DNA of 64,000 bases from the NCBI GenBank assembly GCA_963747735.1, contig CAVVGE010000019.1, positions 248,001 through 312,000 of the forward strand. The letters run 5' to 3'. The stretch comes from AP-15 sp963747735 (GTDB lineage: Bacteria > Pseudomonadota > Alphaproteobacteria > ATCC43930 > CGMCC-115725). The translations under genes and the position numbers were made by a program. The stretch's first letter is position 1. Every line of letters starts with the position of its first letter. The notes under the pieces were generated by a model. The model made no database searches and was not told the origin of the DNA. It was given only the letters and a program-made list of their open reading frames with translations. Positions 1 through 10,504 of this stretch are shown here, piece by piece.

Positions 1-2449
1 GACCCGGGCTGGCTGCCGCTTTATTTCACGGCATGGCGCGGCGCCAGCCTCGTCGCGCACGACACCACGATCACCAAGCTCAGCCCCGGCACGACCCCGA
101 TGCCGGCAAATGCGCTGCAGCCGGTCCTGCCGACGCCGCCGCGCTATGGCGACGACTACGACTTTCGCATCCGGCTGGCCGACCTGACCGGCGGCGGGCC
201 GGTCCTGGGCGACAATCCGGTGCATCCGGGCTTGGCGCCAGTCGCGACCTGCCCGTTCCGGCGCTATATCCCGCCCAAGGCGCTCGAAGTGGCGACGACA
301 CCCGGCGCCGCCGCCGCTGCCGGCAAAGCCCGCCGCGGTCCGAACGATCACCAAGCTCGCGGTTCGCCGGCCGCGCATCGGCTATCCCGAGGCGCTCTTT
401 GCCGGCGTCAGCCCGGCGACGTTTCAGGGTGCCGCGTTCGATACGCTGATCGCGCAAGCCAAGGCCAGCGGCCGTGCGCTCGGCGTTCCCGATCCCGATG
501 TCGACCGCTTCCGCATCACCGTCGAAGCCGCGATCCCCGACCACGACACCGGCACCGCCGGAACCTTGCCGGGCGATCTCGACGGGGTGAAGTGGCGAAT
601 CGTCTATTCGGTCGTCGAGAATTTCCCCACCGGCGCCGATCCCACGCTCACCCTGGCGCTCTCCTACACCGATGTGCCGGACATCGCGGCGATGACGCCG
701 CCGGCCGACAATGCGCCGACCCTGCCGATCCCGACGGCGCGCGACATCCGCATCCGCCTGACGCCGCTGTCGGCGGTCAAGAGCAATTATTACGGCACGC
801 CGACCCCGCCGGACGGCCTCGTCACCGATTATGTCGTGCGCAAAGAGGCGGCGAGCGAGGCGAATTTGTTCCCGTTTGTGCCGGCGCAACAGCTGCGCGC
901 CTGTTGGCTGCAGCCGGGCGGCGATCTGGCGGCGCTGGTCGCGCAATCCTTTGGCCTGACCGCGACCGGGCTGACATTGTCCGGCGCGCCCGGCACCCGC
1001 ACCGTCTTCGCCGCCTCGGGCGCGCTGCGCGCTACGCTGTCGCCCGACCGCAGCACGCTGACTTTCGCCAACTGCCGCCGAGCTCTTGGACCACTGGATC
1101 GTGGCATTGACGATCGATCTGGCGCGCGACTGGACATGGGAAGGCTTTGCCGGCCCGGCGCTCAGCGTGACCCGCAACGGCGCCACGATCGGCACGCTGG
1201 TGTTTCCGACCGTCGTCGGCCCCGATGCGCTCGGCACCGTCGCCCATCCCGCCGGACCGCACGACGACGCAGCTCGTCTTTCTCGATGCGATCAGCCCGC
1301 AACCGGGGCCGGGCGGCTTCCCCAATGTGCTGAACCCGGCCTATGCGGTCACCGCGTCCTTCCCGGCGGCGCCGGCGATCCATCAGAGCTGGACCACGCT
1401 GCGCCTGCCGATCACGACAAACCCCGCCCAGACGCCAAAAGTCGTCTCCACCGGCATCGCCGAAAGCCCCTATGCGGCGGCCTCCGATTATTCCAGCACC
1501 GAATTGCGCGACCGCTATCTCTGGGTCGAGCTCGACGCGCCGATCGCCGACACCGCGGACGACAATTATTTCGGCCGTGTTCTGGCCTACGGTCCGGATC
1601 CGCTGCTTGGCCGGCGGGCTGCTGCCGCCCGAGCATGCGCCCGACACCGATCCCGAGCCGCCGCTCGCGATCGACGCGGAGACGGTGCGTGTGGTCTTTG
1701 CCGGTGAGGATGCCGACGAGAGCGGCCTCGACGCAATGACGCCGCTGATCCGCGCCAGCGCCACCACCTCCGGCCCGGACGGCGTCCATTTTCTGCTGCC
1801 GCTACCGCCCGGCATCGCCCCGGACGCGCTCGATCTCTTTGGCTTCTGGACCTACGAGTTTCGCGTTGGCCACGCCGAGAAATGGTCGACCGCGCAAGGC
1901 CGTTTCGGCCGCCCGCTGCGCGTGGCCGGGGTCCAGCACCCGGCGCCGCGGCTGACTTGCACCGTCGGGCGCAACAACACCGGGATCACCGTCACCGCGC
2001 CCTTCGCCTCGACGCTGCTCGACGGACAGTCGGCGCTCAATCGGCGCTACGGCGATCCGCAGACGGCGCTCTGGTTCATGCTCTATACGCAAGTAACGCA
2101 GACCGACGGCGCATCGCAGCGCAACATCCTCATCGATCGCCAGCCGGCAAATCTGCTGCCGCAGCCGGTGGGCTCGGTCGGCCCCCCCTCGCTCGGCCTC
2201 AACCGCGACCCACGCGGCTATGCGCTATTCTACCAACAGAACATCCAAGGTGTGCTGGCATTGCTGGGGCTCCCGATTACCGCGCCGCTCAGCGTGCTCG
2301 CCGTCGAGATCCTGCCGGGTCCGCGGCATTTCCCGACGGATGTTCCCGGCCGGCCGTCAGCCGCGGGCGAAGATCCGTTGGGCCCGCAGCTCGGCCAGCG
2401 CCGCATCCTGCGCACCTCGCCGCTGGTCGCAATCCCGGCCATCTGCTGA
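1..2449 (+). CDS. Large hypothetical protein, 3' portion, frame-broken
   Basis: I do not recognise this protein. Continuous, non-shadow-like protein sequence runs from base 1 (so the 5' end lies outside the window) to the stop at 2447-2449, but it hops between frames: frame 1 to about 300, frame 2 to about 1070, frame 3 to about 1255, frame 1 to about 1610, then frame 2 to the end. Joined, it gives roughly 815 residues without signal peptide, membrane segment or cysteine-rich motif. It is rich in Pro, Ala, Thr and aromatic residues, with segments such as RYIPPKALEV, LLDHWIVALTIDLARDWTW and LFGFWTYEFRVGH that look like beta-rich, repeated or surface-exposed structure. The four frame changes may be sequencing indels or true decay; the conservation-like composition on both sides of each favours indels. 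The downstream MFS gene is convergent. Confidence 0.55.
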
Positions 2450-2528
2450 TCGGGGACGGACGCCAATCCGGAAATCGGCGGGCACGCCTTAACCCCGGCA
2501 CCGATGGCATTAAGCCCGGCGCGCGAGA

Positions 2529-3773
2529 TCAATCGGCTCGCCCGGGAGCCACCGTCGGCGCTGTTGAGGCGCGGGCGGTGCGGCGGATGATCAAAGCGAG
2601 GGGAATGCACAACACGAGCATGAATGCGCCGAGGATGAAAAAGCTGCTGCCGGCGCCCCAGCGGTCGGCGATCCGGCCCATCACCGGCGGGACCAGGATC
2701 GAGGTCAGCCGTTGCCCGGTCTGGCGCAGGCCCACCACCGCCCCTTGTTGATGGCGGCCGACCGCCCTCGCCTGCACCGACAGGATGACCGGCTGGATCA
2801 CCCCTTCGAGCCAGCCGCGCACCGCCTGCGCCGCCAGCAGCAGGGCAAAGACGCCGCCCAATAACGGGGTCGCCGCGATCAGCAGGATCGAGAGAATGGT
2901 GCCGCTCAGCATCGTGCGCCGCGGATCGCCCAGCCCGATCGCGCGCCCGGCAAAAAGCGAGCCCAGCCCGCTCATAATCTCGACGGTCGAGAACAGGATG
3001 CCGATTGCCGTGCCGGCGAGCCCGGCATCGCGCAGATAAACGACATAGACCGAGGTCTGCATGCTGTAGGTCGAGTTGCGCATCGACATGATCGCCATCG
3101 ACAGCGCAATCGTCGGGATCGCGACCAGCATGATCGCGCCGACATAATCCGAAGCGCGCGGCAGGAGGTCGCGGGCGCGAAACCGCACGCGGCCCCGTCC
3201 GTCGCGCTGCTGCGGGCCAAAGATCTCGGCCTCCGGTGTGCGCAACAGCGTCACGGTCAGCACCGCGCCCCAGATTGCGCCGAGCAGATAAGCAGGCCAC
3301 GGGCCGCCGAAATCCCAGACCGTGCCAGCCAGGATCGGCGCCGTGGTCGAGCCGAGCCGGGCAAAAAAGCTGAACCGCCCGATGTATTTGGCGTCGCCCT
3401 CGGCGAGCTGGGCGATCAGCGTCTGGGCGCCCGACCAGGCGAACGACACCGCGGCGCCGTTGACCAGCTGCAGCGCGAGCAATGTCCAGAACCCCGGCAT
3501 CAGCGGAAAGAGCGGCGCCAACGCCATCCCGACCCAGACAAAAAACAGCGTGACCCGGCGGGTGCCGAACCGGTCCATCAAGACGCCGACATGGATCGAC
3601 AGAAAGAGTGCCACGATCGAGCGGGCGCCGACCAGCATGCCGATCCTGGTGGCGTCGAACCCGAGCGACAGCCCGTAAAGCGGGATCAGAAAGGTGTAGA
3701 AATCGACATAGCCCATGCTGAGCGGCCCCGCGACGTAAAGCGACGCGGGCGGCCGGGGGCCGGTATCGGTCAT
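2529..3773 (-). CDS. MFS transporter
   Basis: A 414-residue integral membrane protein with about twelve hydrophobic segments. The MFS loop 2-3 signature appears as GVLMDRFGTRR at residues 63-73, and a weaker second copy follows the central loop (residues near 210-230, rich in Arg). The C-terminal half ends in a long hydrophobic helix before an Arg-rich tail. Substrate cannot be read from sequence. It is the last gene of a minus-strand group, starting 15 bases after the stop of the esterase gene, so it is probably co-transcribed with the esterase and SDR and may import or export their substrate. The ATG at 3773 is the only reasonable start; no strong Shine-Dalgarno sequence is visible in front of it, so it may depend on coupling. 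Confidence 0.85.
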   Translation of the reverse strand: MTDTGPRPPASLYVAGPLSMGYVDFYTFLIPLYGLSLGFDATRIGMLVGARSIVALFLSIHVGVLMDRFGTRRVTLFFVWVGMALAPLFPLMPGFWTLLALQLVNGAAVSFAWSGAQTLIAQLAEGDAKYIGRFSFFARLGSTTAPILAGTVWDFGGPWPAYLLGAIWGAVLTVTLLRTPEAEIFGPQQRDGRGRVRFRARDLLPRASDYVGAIMLVAIPTIALSMAIMSMRNSTYSMQTSVYVVYLRDAGLAGTAIGILFSTVEIMSGLGSLFAGRAIGLGDPRRTMLSGTILSILLIAATPLLGGVFALLLAAQAVRGWLEGVIQPVILSVQARAVGRHQQGAVVGLRQTGQRLTSILVPPVMGRIADRWGAGSSFFILGAFMLVLCIPLALIIRRTARASTAPTVAPGRAD

Positions 3774-3788
3774 GCCGGCAATAGGGGA

Positions 3789-4796
3789 TCAGCCGGACAG
3801 CGCCTGGGCGAGATACGGCAGGCTCTCGTCCATCCGGTAATCGACGCCGGAATGGTTGTCGGAAAACTCCTCGTAGCGGTGCGGAACCCCGAGCTGGTCC
3901 AGCCGCCGCGCAAAGCGGCGGGCACCGTAGAGCAGGTTGAACTGGTCTCGCTCGCCGCAATCGATGTAGAGCGCCTTGAGCTTGCGCAGATTGTCCGCCT
4001 GGGTCTCGACCGCGACAACGGGGTCGTGCCGCAGCCAATTCGCCCAGCGGTCCTCGATCACCTCGCAGGTGTCGAACGTGACCGGCAGCCGGAGCCCGAG
4101 AAACTGCGACGGGTCGGGATCGTAGCTCGCCGCCATCGCCAGCGCGTTGATCACCTTGCCCGAGCCGTCCGAATGCTTTTTGGCGTCTTCGAGCTGCCGC
4201 CACCAGCGCTCGATCGAGCTGTCGGTGCCGGCGAGCGCGCGCAGCACCGCGGGCATGTCAGGGAGATAGCAGACTTCAAAGCCCATATCGCCGGAATGGC
4301 AGGCCGCCGCCGCCCAAATGTCCGAGTGGCGCAAAGCGTGGGTGATGGCACCATACCCGCCGGAGCTTTTGCCAAAGACGCCTCGCCGCCCGTTGCCGCC
4401 GCAGCCAAGGCGCTGCTCGATCGCGGGCACCATCTCGCCGAGCAGAAAATCCTCCCACGCGCCCATCGCCGCCGAGTTGATGTACTGGTTGCCGCCGAGC
4501 CGGGTGAAGCAATCGGGAAAGGCGACGACGACCGGCGGCATGCGCCCTTCACCGATCAGCCGATCGAGCCGCTCCGGCAGGTTCTCGCGAAATCCCGTCC
4601 AATTCGTATGCGACAAGCCGCTCCCGGTGAACCCGACGAGGTCCACGAGCAAGGGCAAGCCCTGCCCGTCATGCCCGGCCGGAACGTATATATCGACGGC
4701 GCGCGCGGTCGGATCGCCCAGCAGATTGCCGGCGAGGGCGCGGCTCTCGACAATGATCCGCCCGACCGAGCCTGTCGGCCCGAAAAATCTACGCAT
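3789..4796 (-). CDS. Alpha/beta hydrolase, esterase D-like
   Basis: A 335-residue serine hydrolase. The nucleophile elbow is GKSSGG at residues 142-147 (Ser144 as nucleophile). A candidate acid lies in YIDCGERDQFN in the last third, and a candidate His in SDNHSGVDYRM near residue 300, the order and spacing usual for the putative-esterase family (Pfam PF00756 type). No signal peptide, so likely cytoplasmic. I chose the ATG at 4796 because a GGTGAGG ribosome-binding sequence precedes it by about eight bases and because the open frame further upstream overlaps the SDR gene antisense-free but on the same strand in another frame. It starts 8 bases after the SDR stop: an SDR-esterase-MFS operon is likely. 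Substrate unknown. Confidence 0.8.
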   Translation of the reverse strand: MRRFFGPTGSVGRIIVESRALAGNLLGDPTARAVDIYVPAGHDGQGLPLLVDLVGFTGSGLSHTNWTGFRENLPERLDRLIGEGRMPPVVVAFPDCFTRLGGNQYINSAAMGAWEDFLLGEMVPAIEQRLGCGGNGRRGVFGKSSGGYGAITHALRHSDIWAAAACHSGDMGFEVCYLPDMPAVLRALAGTDSSIERWWRQLEDAKKHSDGSGKVINALAMAASYDPDPSQFLGLRLPVTFDTCEVIEDRWANWLRHDPVVAVETQADNLRKLKALYIDCGERDQFNLLYGARRFARRLDQLGVPHRYEEFSDNHSGVDYRMDESLPYLAQALSG

Positions 4797-4804
4797 CGGA
4801 AACC

Positions 4805-5584
4805 TCACCCGTGCATGACCAGGCCGCCATCGACGCTCAATGCCTGGCCCGTCATATATTCCGCACGCGAGGACACCAGAAATCCGATCACATTGGCAAC
4901 GTCTTCCGGGCGCTCCATCCGCCCCAGCGGAATTTGGCGCATGCGCTGGCGGGTGAACTCGTCGGGCGCTTGCCCGAGCAGCGTCCCCTGGTCGCGCGCC
5001 AGGGACGCCCACATATCGGTCTCGACATAGCCGGGGCAGACGCAATTCACCCGGATGCCGTCGCCGGCATGCGCCAATGCCAGGCTCTTGGTCATGCTGA
5101 TGACCGCGGCCTTGCTGGCGTTGTACGGCAGGTTGGCGCGGCCGCCGATCTTGCCGGCCATCGATGCCAGGTTGACAATGACGCCGCGCTGTTGCGCGAT
5201 CATCGCCGGCAGCACCGCCTGGCTCGCGAAAAAGACGGCTTTCGCGTTGATGTCCATGATCGCGTCCCAGTGCTCCTCGGTCACATCGAGCGTCGCCGCC
5301 GCGCGATAGATGCCGGCATTGTTGACGAGCGCATCGATCCGGCCAAACGCGGCCCGCGTCCTCTCGATCATCGCGGCGAGATCGGCGCGGGCAGTCACGT
5401 CGGTCGCCAGCGCCAGCGCGCGCCGGCCGAGCCCGCGCACCTCCACTGCGGTGCGCTCGGCCGTTGCCTGGTCGAGCTCGGCCACGACAATATCGGCGCC
5501 CATGCGCGCCAGCTCGAGCGCGGTGGCGCGGCCGATGCCGCGACCGGCTCCGGTGACGATTGCGACCTGTCCTTGCAGCTCCAT
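4805..5584 (-). CDS. SDR family oxidoreductase
   Basis: A 259-residue classical short-chain dehydrogenase/reductase. The nucleotide-binding glycine motif TGAGRGIG is at residues 11-18, NNAG at 88-91, catalytic Ser141, Tyr154 and Lys158 (YNASK). Residue Glu36 at the end of beta strand 2 suggests NAD(H) preference. The end has the usual family form (TGQALSVDGGLVMHG). The start at 5584 is fixed by a strong GGAGGAGG ribosome-binding sequence; a longer open frame upstream reads into the polymerase gene and is not used. First gene of the apparent SDR-esterase-MFS operon. The family is too broad to name the substrate. Confidence 0.88.
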   Translation of the reverse strand: MELQGQVAIVTGAGRGIGRATALELARMGADIVVAELDQATAERTAVEVRGLGRRALALATDVTARADLAAMIERTRAAFGRIDALVNNAGIYRAAATLDVTEEHWDAIMDINAKAVFFASQAVLPAMIAQQRGVIVNLASMAGKIGGRANLPYNASKAAVISMTKSLALAHAGDGIRVNCVCPGYVETDMWASLARDQGTLLGQAPDEFTRQRMRQIPLGRMERPEDVANVIGFLVSSRAEYMTGQALSVDGGLVMHG

Positions 5585-5630
5585 CCGACCCTCCTCCTTT
5601 GCCGATCGCGCAGTTTCTGCCAATCCGAGC

Positions 5631-6746
5631 CTATGGGAACAAGCTCGCCGGCCGAGCTCCGTCGTCTTCCTCCGGTCCGAGGGTGGACAACGAGACGCCG
5701 AGCAGCCGAATGCCTCTCTCGACCGGGAAGACCGGTTCGAGCAGCGCATTGCCGAGGCCTTGGAGCTCGCCGCGGCTGCTGATTTGCGTTGGGCCGGTGC
5801 GGCTTCGCGTGATGATTCGGAAGTTGGCGAACTTGACCTTGAGCGTCACGGTGCGCCCGCGCGTGCCGGAGCCTTCACAGTACCCCCAGACCTTGTCGAC
5901 GATCTCCTGAAGCGCCTCGCGCGCCGCCTCGTAGGAGAAGAGATCGATCGCGAACGTGTTCTCCGCGCCGACCGATTTCCGCACCCGGTCGGCGCGGACC
6001 GGACGTTCGTCGATCCCGCGCGCCGCCCAGTAATAGTAGGCGCTGGCCTTGCCGAAATGCTGCTGCAAGAAAGCGAGGCTGTGCGCCCTCAGATCGCGGC
6101 CGGTTTCGATCCCGAGCCCTTTCATCTTCCGGCCGGTCGCCGGCCCGACCCCGTGAAACTTTCTGACCGGCAGGGTCTCGACAAAACCCGGCCCCATCTC
6201 GGGGGTGATGACAAAAAGCCCGTCGGGCTTGCGGTGGTCCGAGGCGATCTTCGCCAGAAATTTGTTGTAGGAGACGCCGGCCGAGGCGGTGAGCCCGGTT
6301 TCCGCGCGGATCTGCGCCCGGATCGCTTCGGCAACCCGAGTCGCCGAGCCGATGCCTTGCAAATTTTCGGTCACATCGAGATACGCTTCGTCGAGCGACA
6401 ACGGCTCGATGATCGGCGTGTGCTCGGCGAAGACCTGCCGGATCTGCAGCGAGACCGCCTTGTAGACGTCGAAGCGCGGCCTGACAAAGATCAGCTCGGG
6501 GCATTTCCGCTTGGCGGTGATCGACGGCATCGCCGAATGCACGCCAAATGTGCGGGCTTCGTAGCTCGCCGCCGCGACGACGCCGCGCTCGCGCGATCCG
6601 CCGACCGCGACGGGTTTCCCGCGCAGCTCCGGATTGTCGCGCTGCTCGACCGACGCATAAAACGCATCCATGTCGATATGGATGATTTTGCGCGGCCTTG
6701 CCGGCGCCGGTCCGGCAGCGCCCGAGGCGCGTTCTTCGCTCCCCAT
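5631..6746 (-). CDS. dinB: DNA polymerase IV (Y-family)
   Basis: Translesion DNA polymerase of the DinB family. Near the N-terminus is the metal-binding motif HIDMDAFYASVEQ, and about 90 residues later the second acidic motif SLDEAYLD; the steric-gate region and the helix-hairpin-helix following VRKFHGVGP are present, and the little-finger domain occupies the C-terminal third. The protein ends in a short SLFP-type tail that could serve as a beta-clamp binding motif. I prefer the ATG at 6746 (AGAGAG in front) to the in-frame ATG at 6794, giving 371 residues; the extra 16 residues are not typical of the family. It stands between the SDR operon (same strand) and a divergent beta-propeller gene. 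No LexA box was found in the short divergent region. Confidence 0.93.
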   Translation of the reverse strand: MGSEERASGAAGPAPARPRKIIHIDMDAFYASVEQRDNPELRGKPVAVGGSRERGVVAAASYEARTFGVHSAMPSITAKRKCPELIFVRPRFDVYKAVSLQIRQVFAEHTPIIEPLSLDEAYLDVTENLQGIGSATRVAEAIRAQIRAETGLTASAGVSYNKFLAKIASDHRKPDGLFVITPEMGPGFVETLPVRKFHGVGPATGRKMKGLGIETGRDLRAHSLAFLQQHFGKASAYYYWAARGIDERPVRADRVRKSVGAENTFAIDLFSYEAAREALQEIVDKVWGYCEGSGTRGRTVTLKVKFANFRIITRSRTGPTQISSRGELQGLGNALLEPVFPVERGIRLLGVSLSTLGPEEDDGARPASLFP

Positions 6747-6944
6747 CTCGGCTCTCTTCGATCCTCGTCCGATCAGAGCAGGACTGTACCCCACAAATAT
6801 TCCGGTTTCGCCGGCCGAAAACGTGACTTTGGCTGGTGCGGGTGATTAAATGCGGCGAGTTGGGCCGCGCTCGGTGCGGATTTCGGCGGATGCCGCCGAC
6901 CCGCTCCGATCACGAAGCAAATCCGAAAACGGGAGAAAATGGCG

Positions 6945-7796
6945 ATGGCGCAGTACGAGGTGATCCACGATTTCTTCAAATTGCCGGCGGGGCAATCGTT
7001 CGGGCTGGTGAGCCGGGTGGCCGCCGATGCGCAGGACCGTGTCTATGTGTTCCAGCGCAAGGACCCGCCGGTCGTCGTGTTCGACCGAGAGGGCAAATAT
7101 CTGGGCGCCTGGGGCTCGGGCGAGGTCACCGATCCGCACGGCCTCAAAATCGTCGGCGACACCGTCTACACCACCGACCGCTCCAACTCGGTGGCGAAGT
7201 CGTTCACATTGGACGGCAAGCCGCTGATGGAGCTGGGGCAGCGCGGCGTCCATTCCGACACCGGCAACGTCAGCAACTGGCTCGCCGAGCGCGCTGCCGG
7301 GCCGTTCAACCACCCGACCGAGATGCTGCGCCATCCGAACGGCGACATTTATGTGACCGACGGCTACCGCAACGCGCGCGTGCACCGCTTCACCGCCGGC
7401 GGGCGGCTCGTTAAATCATGGGGCGCGCCCGGAACGGGGCCGGGCGAGTTTCACCTGCCGCACTCGATCGCGTTTGACGACGACGGCAAGCTTTATGTCG
7501 CCGACCGGTCGAACAAGCGCATCCAGATTTTCTCGCCCGAGGGCGATTATCTCGGCGCGTGGACCGGCATGGGCGGCCCCAACGACATCACCCGCGGCAA
7601 GGACGGCAATTTCTACATCGCCGAGCAGGAAGACAGCGGCAAGCCCGCCTATGTCTGCGTCCGCGACGCCCGAGGCAACGTGCTGACCCGCTTGGAGAGC
7701 CGGCATGTTCATGGCGTCGGCGTCGACTCGCGCGGCGACATCTACGCCGGGCTGACGACCGAGCGCGGCGTCGACAAATTCGTGCGAACCGGCTGA
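6945..7796 (+). CDS. NHL-repeat six-bladed beta-propeller protein
   Basis: About 283 residues made of repeated blades of the NHL type, recognisable by recurring phrases such as VYVFQRKDPPVVVFDREG, IYVTDGYRNARVHRF, LYVADRSNKRIQIFSPEG and FYIAEQEDSGKPA, each followed by a glycine-rich turn. Such proteins resemble the lyase domain of peptidylglycine alpha-amidating monooxygenase in fold, but no enzymatic function can be assigned here. No signal peptide is present, so it would be cytoplasmic as read. Two ATGs are possible, 6939 and 6945; GGGAG at 6931-6935 is too close to the first and well spaced for the second. It is a monocistronic gene, divergent from dinB and convergent with the YhaN-like gene. 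Confidence 0.8.
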   Translation: MAQYEVIHDFFKLPAGQSFGLVSRVAADAQDRVYVFQRKDPPVVVFDREGKYLGAWGSGEVTDPHGLKIVGDTVYTTDRSNSVAKSFTLDGKPLMELGQRGVHSDTGNVSNWLAERAAGPFNHPTEMLRHPNGDIYVTDGYRNARVHRFTAGGRLVKSWGAPGTGPGEFHLPHSIAFDDDGKLYVADRSNKRIQIFSPEGDYLGAWTGMGGPNDITRGKDGNFYIAEQEDSGKPAYVCVRDARGNVLTRLESRHVHGVGVDSRGDIYAGLTTERGVDKFVRTG

Positions 7797-7814
7797 GCCG
7801 CCATCGGCCCGCCG

Positions 7815-10504
7815 CTAGCCCGGCTCCTCGCGCTGCAAGATCTGCAAGGTCGGCGCGCCGAGTCGGGCGAACAGACGCCGCCGGCAGGTCAGGACCACGA
7901 TCTGCACCTTCTCCGCGGCCCGCATCAGAATATCGAACATCCGTTCGATCCGGTCGTCGTCGCTGAACACCAATGCATCATCCAGAATGACCGTCGCCGG
8001 CCGCCCCTGATCGAGCAGCAATTCGGCGAACGCCAGTCGGGTCAGCACCGCCAGCTGCTCCTGGGTCCCGGCGCTCAGGTGGACAAACGACTCGGCGGCG
8101 CCACCGCGCTCGATGGCGCTGATGCTGAGATCTTCGTCGAATAAGAGGTCGGTCTCGGGCAGCAGCATTCTCAGATACGGCGCCGCCCGTTGCACGACCG
8201 GCGTCACATACCGCTGCTTTGCTTCGCTCTCGGCCTCGCGCAGCGTATCGCGAAGAAGCTCCAGGACGGCGGCTTCTTCCTGATAGTGGTTGGTCTGAAG
8301 CTCGAGCCGTGCTTCCTCCGCGTGCGCCTCGTCCAAGGCTTCCTCGACGCCGACACCTTCATTGGCTTCGATCAGCCCTTCGAGACGGGCAATCTCCTTG
8401 TTGAGCCGGTCGAGATCCGCTGAATGCCGCCGAGCGAACTCGTCCAAGCGTCTGATCCGGATATCGATTTCGGCGATCGTCTCGCCTTGCTCGCGCTCCA
8501 GCTCGGCGACCGCGGTCTGTGCAGCGTTCGCAAGCCGCGTCTGCTCTCCCGCATTCTTCGCCAGCTCTTCATCGCAGCAGCGCGCACGGCCGGCCGCCAG
8601 TTGCTCTTGCTTGCCGCCGAGAGTGGCCCGCAACCCAGCCAGCCAGTTGCCGAGAGCTTGAACCGCCTCGACCGCCTCGGCGAGCCATTGCTTTGGCCCC
8701 TCGACCGCCGCTTCGGATTCGACGAGCTCCTCCGAGATCAACTCGTCCTCGCGGCGCAGGGCGGCAATCGCCTCTTCCGTATCAGCCGATGCGGGCAGCG
8801 ATGCGAGACCCAGCACCTGCAGCTCCGTCGCCAGCCGACCCCGCAGCTCGTCGACGCGGTTCTCCCGTGCTTCGAGCCCGGCCGGCAATTTGCGCGCCTT
8901 GTCGGCCGGCGCCAGTCGGCCGATCTCCCGCTGTTTGTCCGCCAGCTCGCGGACCAGCTCCTGCCGCTCGGCCGCGCCGTGCCGGGCTGCCGGCAGATCC
9001 GCCGCGCCCGCTGCTTCCAGAGCTGCCTTCAACTCGTCTTCAGCGCGCCGGACCCGCTCGATCATCGTCGCTCGATCGGTGATCTGCGGCTCGACCGCAA
9101 TCTCGCCGACACCGTCGATCGCGATCGTGCTCCGGGCCGCGACTTGTACGGAAAATACCGGCTCCGCCGTCGGCTTCCCGTCGAGACGCACCCGCTCTAC
9201 CGCCTCCGGGTTAAGAGCGAACGAGACCGTCGTGGCGACGGCACCGAGGGCCGCACGGGCGCCCTGGAGTTCCGCTGCCGCATCGTCGGCGCGCGAGACA
9301 TTTTCGCCGGTCGCGGGATTGGCGCCGACCGCCTTAAAGAGCCGGCCGACTTCGCTCCTCAGCTCTGCAGCCTTGGCGATGATGTCCTGGTGATGTTCGA
9401 TCTCGTCTGCAGTTCCGCGTGCAGAGCAATGCGTTCCGACCGACGTCGTCTCGCGCCGTTCTCGCGCTGCTGCTGCCGCAACTGGACGAGCTTCTCCTCG
9501 GCAGAATCGACTTGGCTCTTTGCCTCCGCCCGCCGCTTCTCGGCCTCGTCGAATTTTGCCGCAAGACCTCCGATCTCGACTTCCAGCGGACCCAGCTCGG
9601 CGATCAGCGACTCTCGCTGCGTCACTGCTATTGTCGCCTGGTCCGCCCGCTCCTCCGCGAGCTTCGCAGCACTTCGCGCCGCCGAAATCTCCGCGGCCTT
9701 GGTCTGAGCGGCAACGCGCCGGGTTCGGGTATCGCTCAGCTCGCGTTGATGTGCCTCCTCATTCCAGTCGGCGAGCGCGCGCTGCCGGTCGCGGCGAAGG
9801 GCAGCCAATTCAGCCATATGACGCGAGATTTCGTCGCGCTTGGCTTCGAGCCGCACGATTTCGTCGCGCGTCTGCGCCAACCGATCGGCCGCCTCCTTGA
9901 ATTTGCCGCGCGGCGCCCGCGTGGCCTTGGTTTGAATATCGAGAAGCGCATTTTCGACCGCCGTCGGGATTTTCCGGCCTCGCTCTCCGCCGGTGACGAC
10001 CCCAATTTGCGCCTCGATGCAGCCGTGCAGACTGCGGCGCCCCAATGGGTCGAGATTTGTGTCGGATAACGATTTTCCCTGCTGCACCCAAAGGGTGGCC
10101 CAGATGCCGGGCTCCGTGCTTCTCGCACGCCGTTCAAAGCCCAATAGCCGTTGCAGCTCGGCCTCGGCCGCTTCACCCTCGGAGCGGCGGCCGTTCCGGT
10201 CGGTGAGCACCGCTCTCCCCGCTGGCCCGGCAAAGCGCTTATGGAGGTTCCACTGAGCCCCGTCGAGGTCAAAGCAGATATCTACCTCCGGCACCGTGCC
10301 ATTGATAAAGTGACGAAAGCTTCGGGTGCGCTCGGTCTGGGCTGTCGCCTTCTCGAAAATGACCCCGTTGATCGCCTCCAGCAGGGTAGACTTGCCGTAT
10401 TCGTTGCGGCCGACCAGAACGTTCAGCCCGTCGCCGATCCCTTCGACGCGAACCGCGCCCACGAACTTGCGGAAATTGCGCAGCTCCAGCGAGCGGATCT
10501 TCAT
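7815..10504 (-). CDS. SMC-like AAA ATPase (YhaN/SbcC type), one frame change
   Basis: A long P-loop ATPase of about 895 residues. The N-terminus has the RecF/SMC-type opening LELRNFRKF and Walker A GRNEYGKST near residues 33-41; the centre is strongly helical and charged (long coiled coil, residues about 190-700); the C-terminus carries the ABC-type signature LSAGTQEQ, Walker B PATVILDDALVFSDDDR and a terminal VVLTCRRRLF stretch. A frame change near 9415 divides it into two open frames; both halves are clearly one protein. It partners the metallophosphoesterase immediately upstream (stop and start overlap as TGATG), as in YhaO-YhaN and SbcD-SbcC complexes that process DNA ends. The ATG at 10504 is preferred to the GTG at 10507. 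The break is more likely an indel error than decay. Confidence 0.85.

Noticed and set aside
80..1237. Long minus-strand open frame opposite the first gene
   Set aside because: Arg- and Gly-rich translation without motifs, a typical antisense shadow of GC-rich coding sequence.
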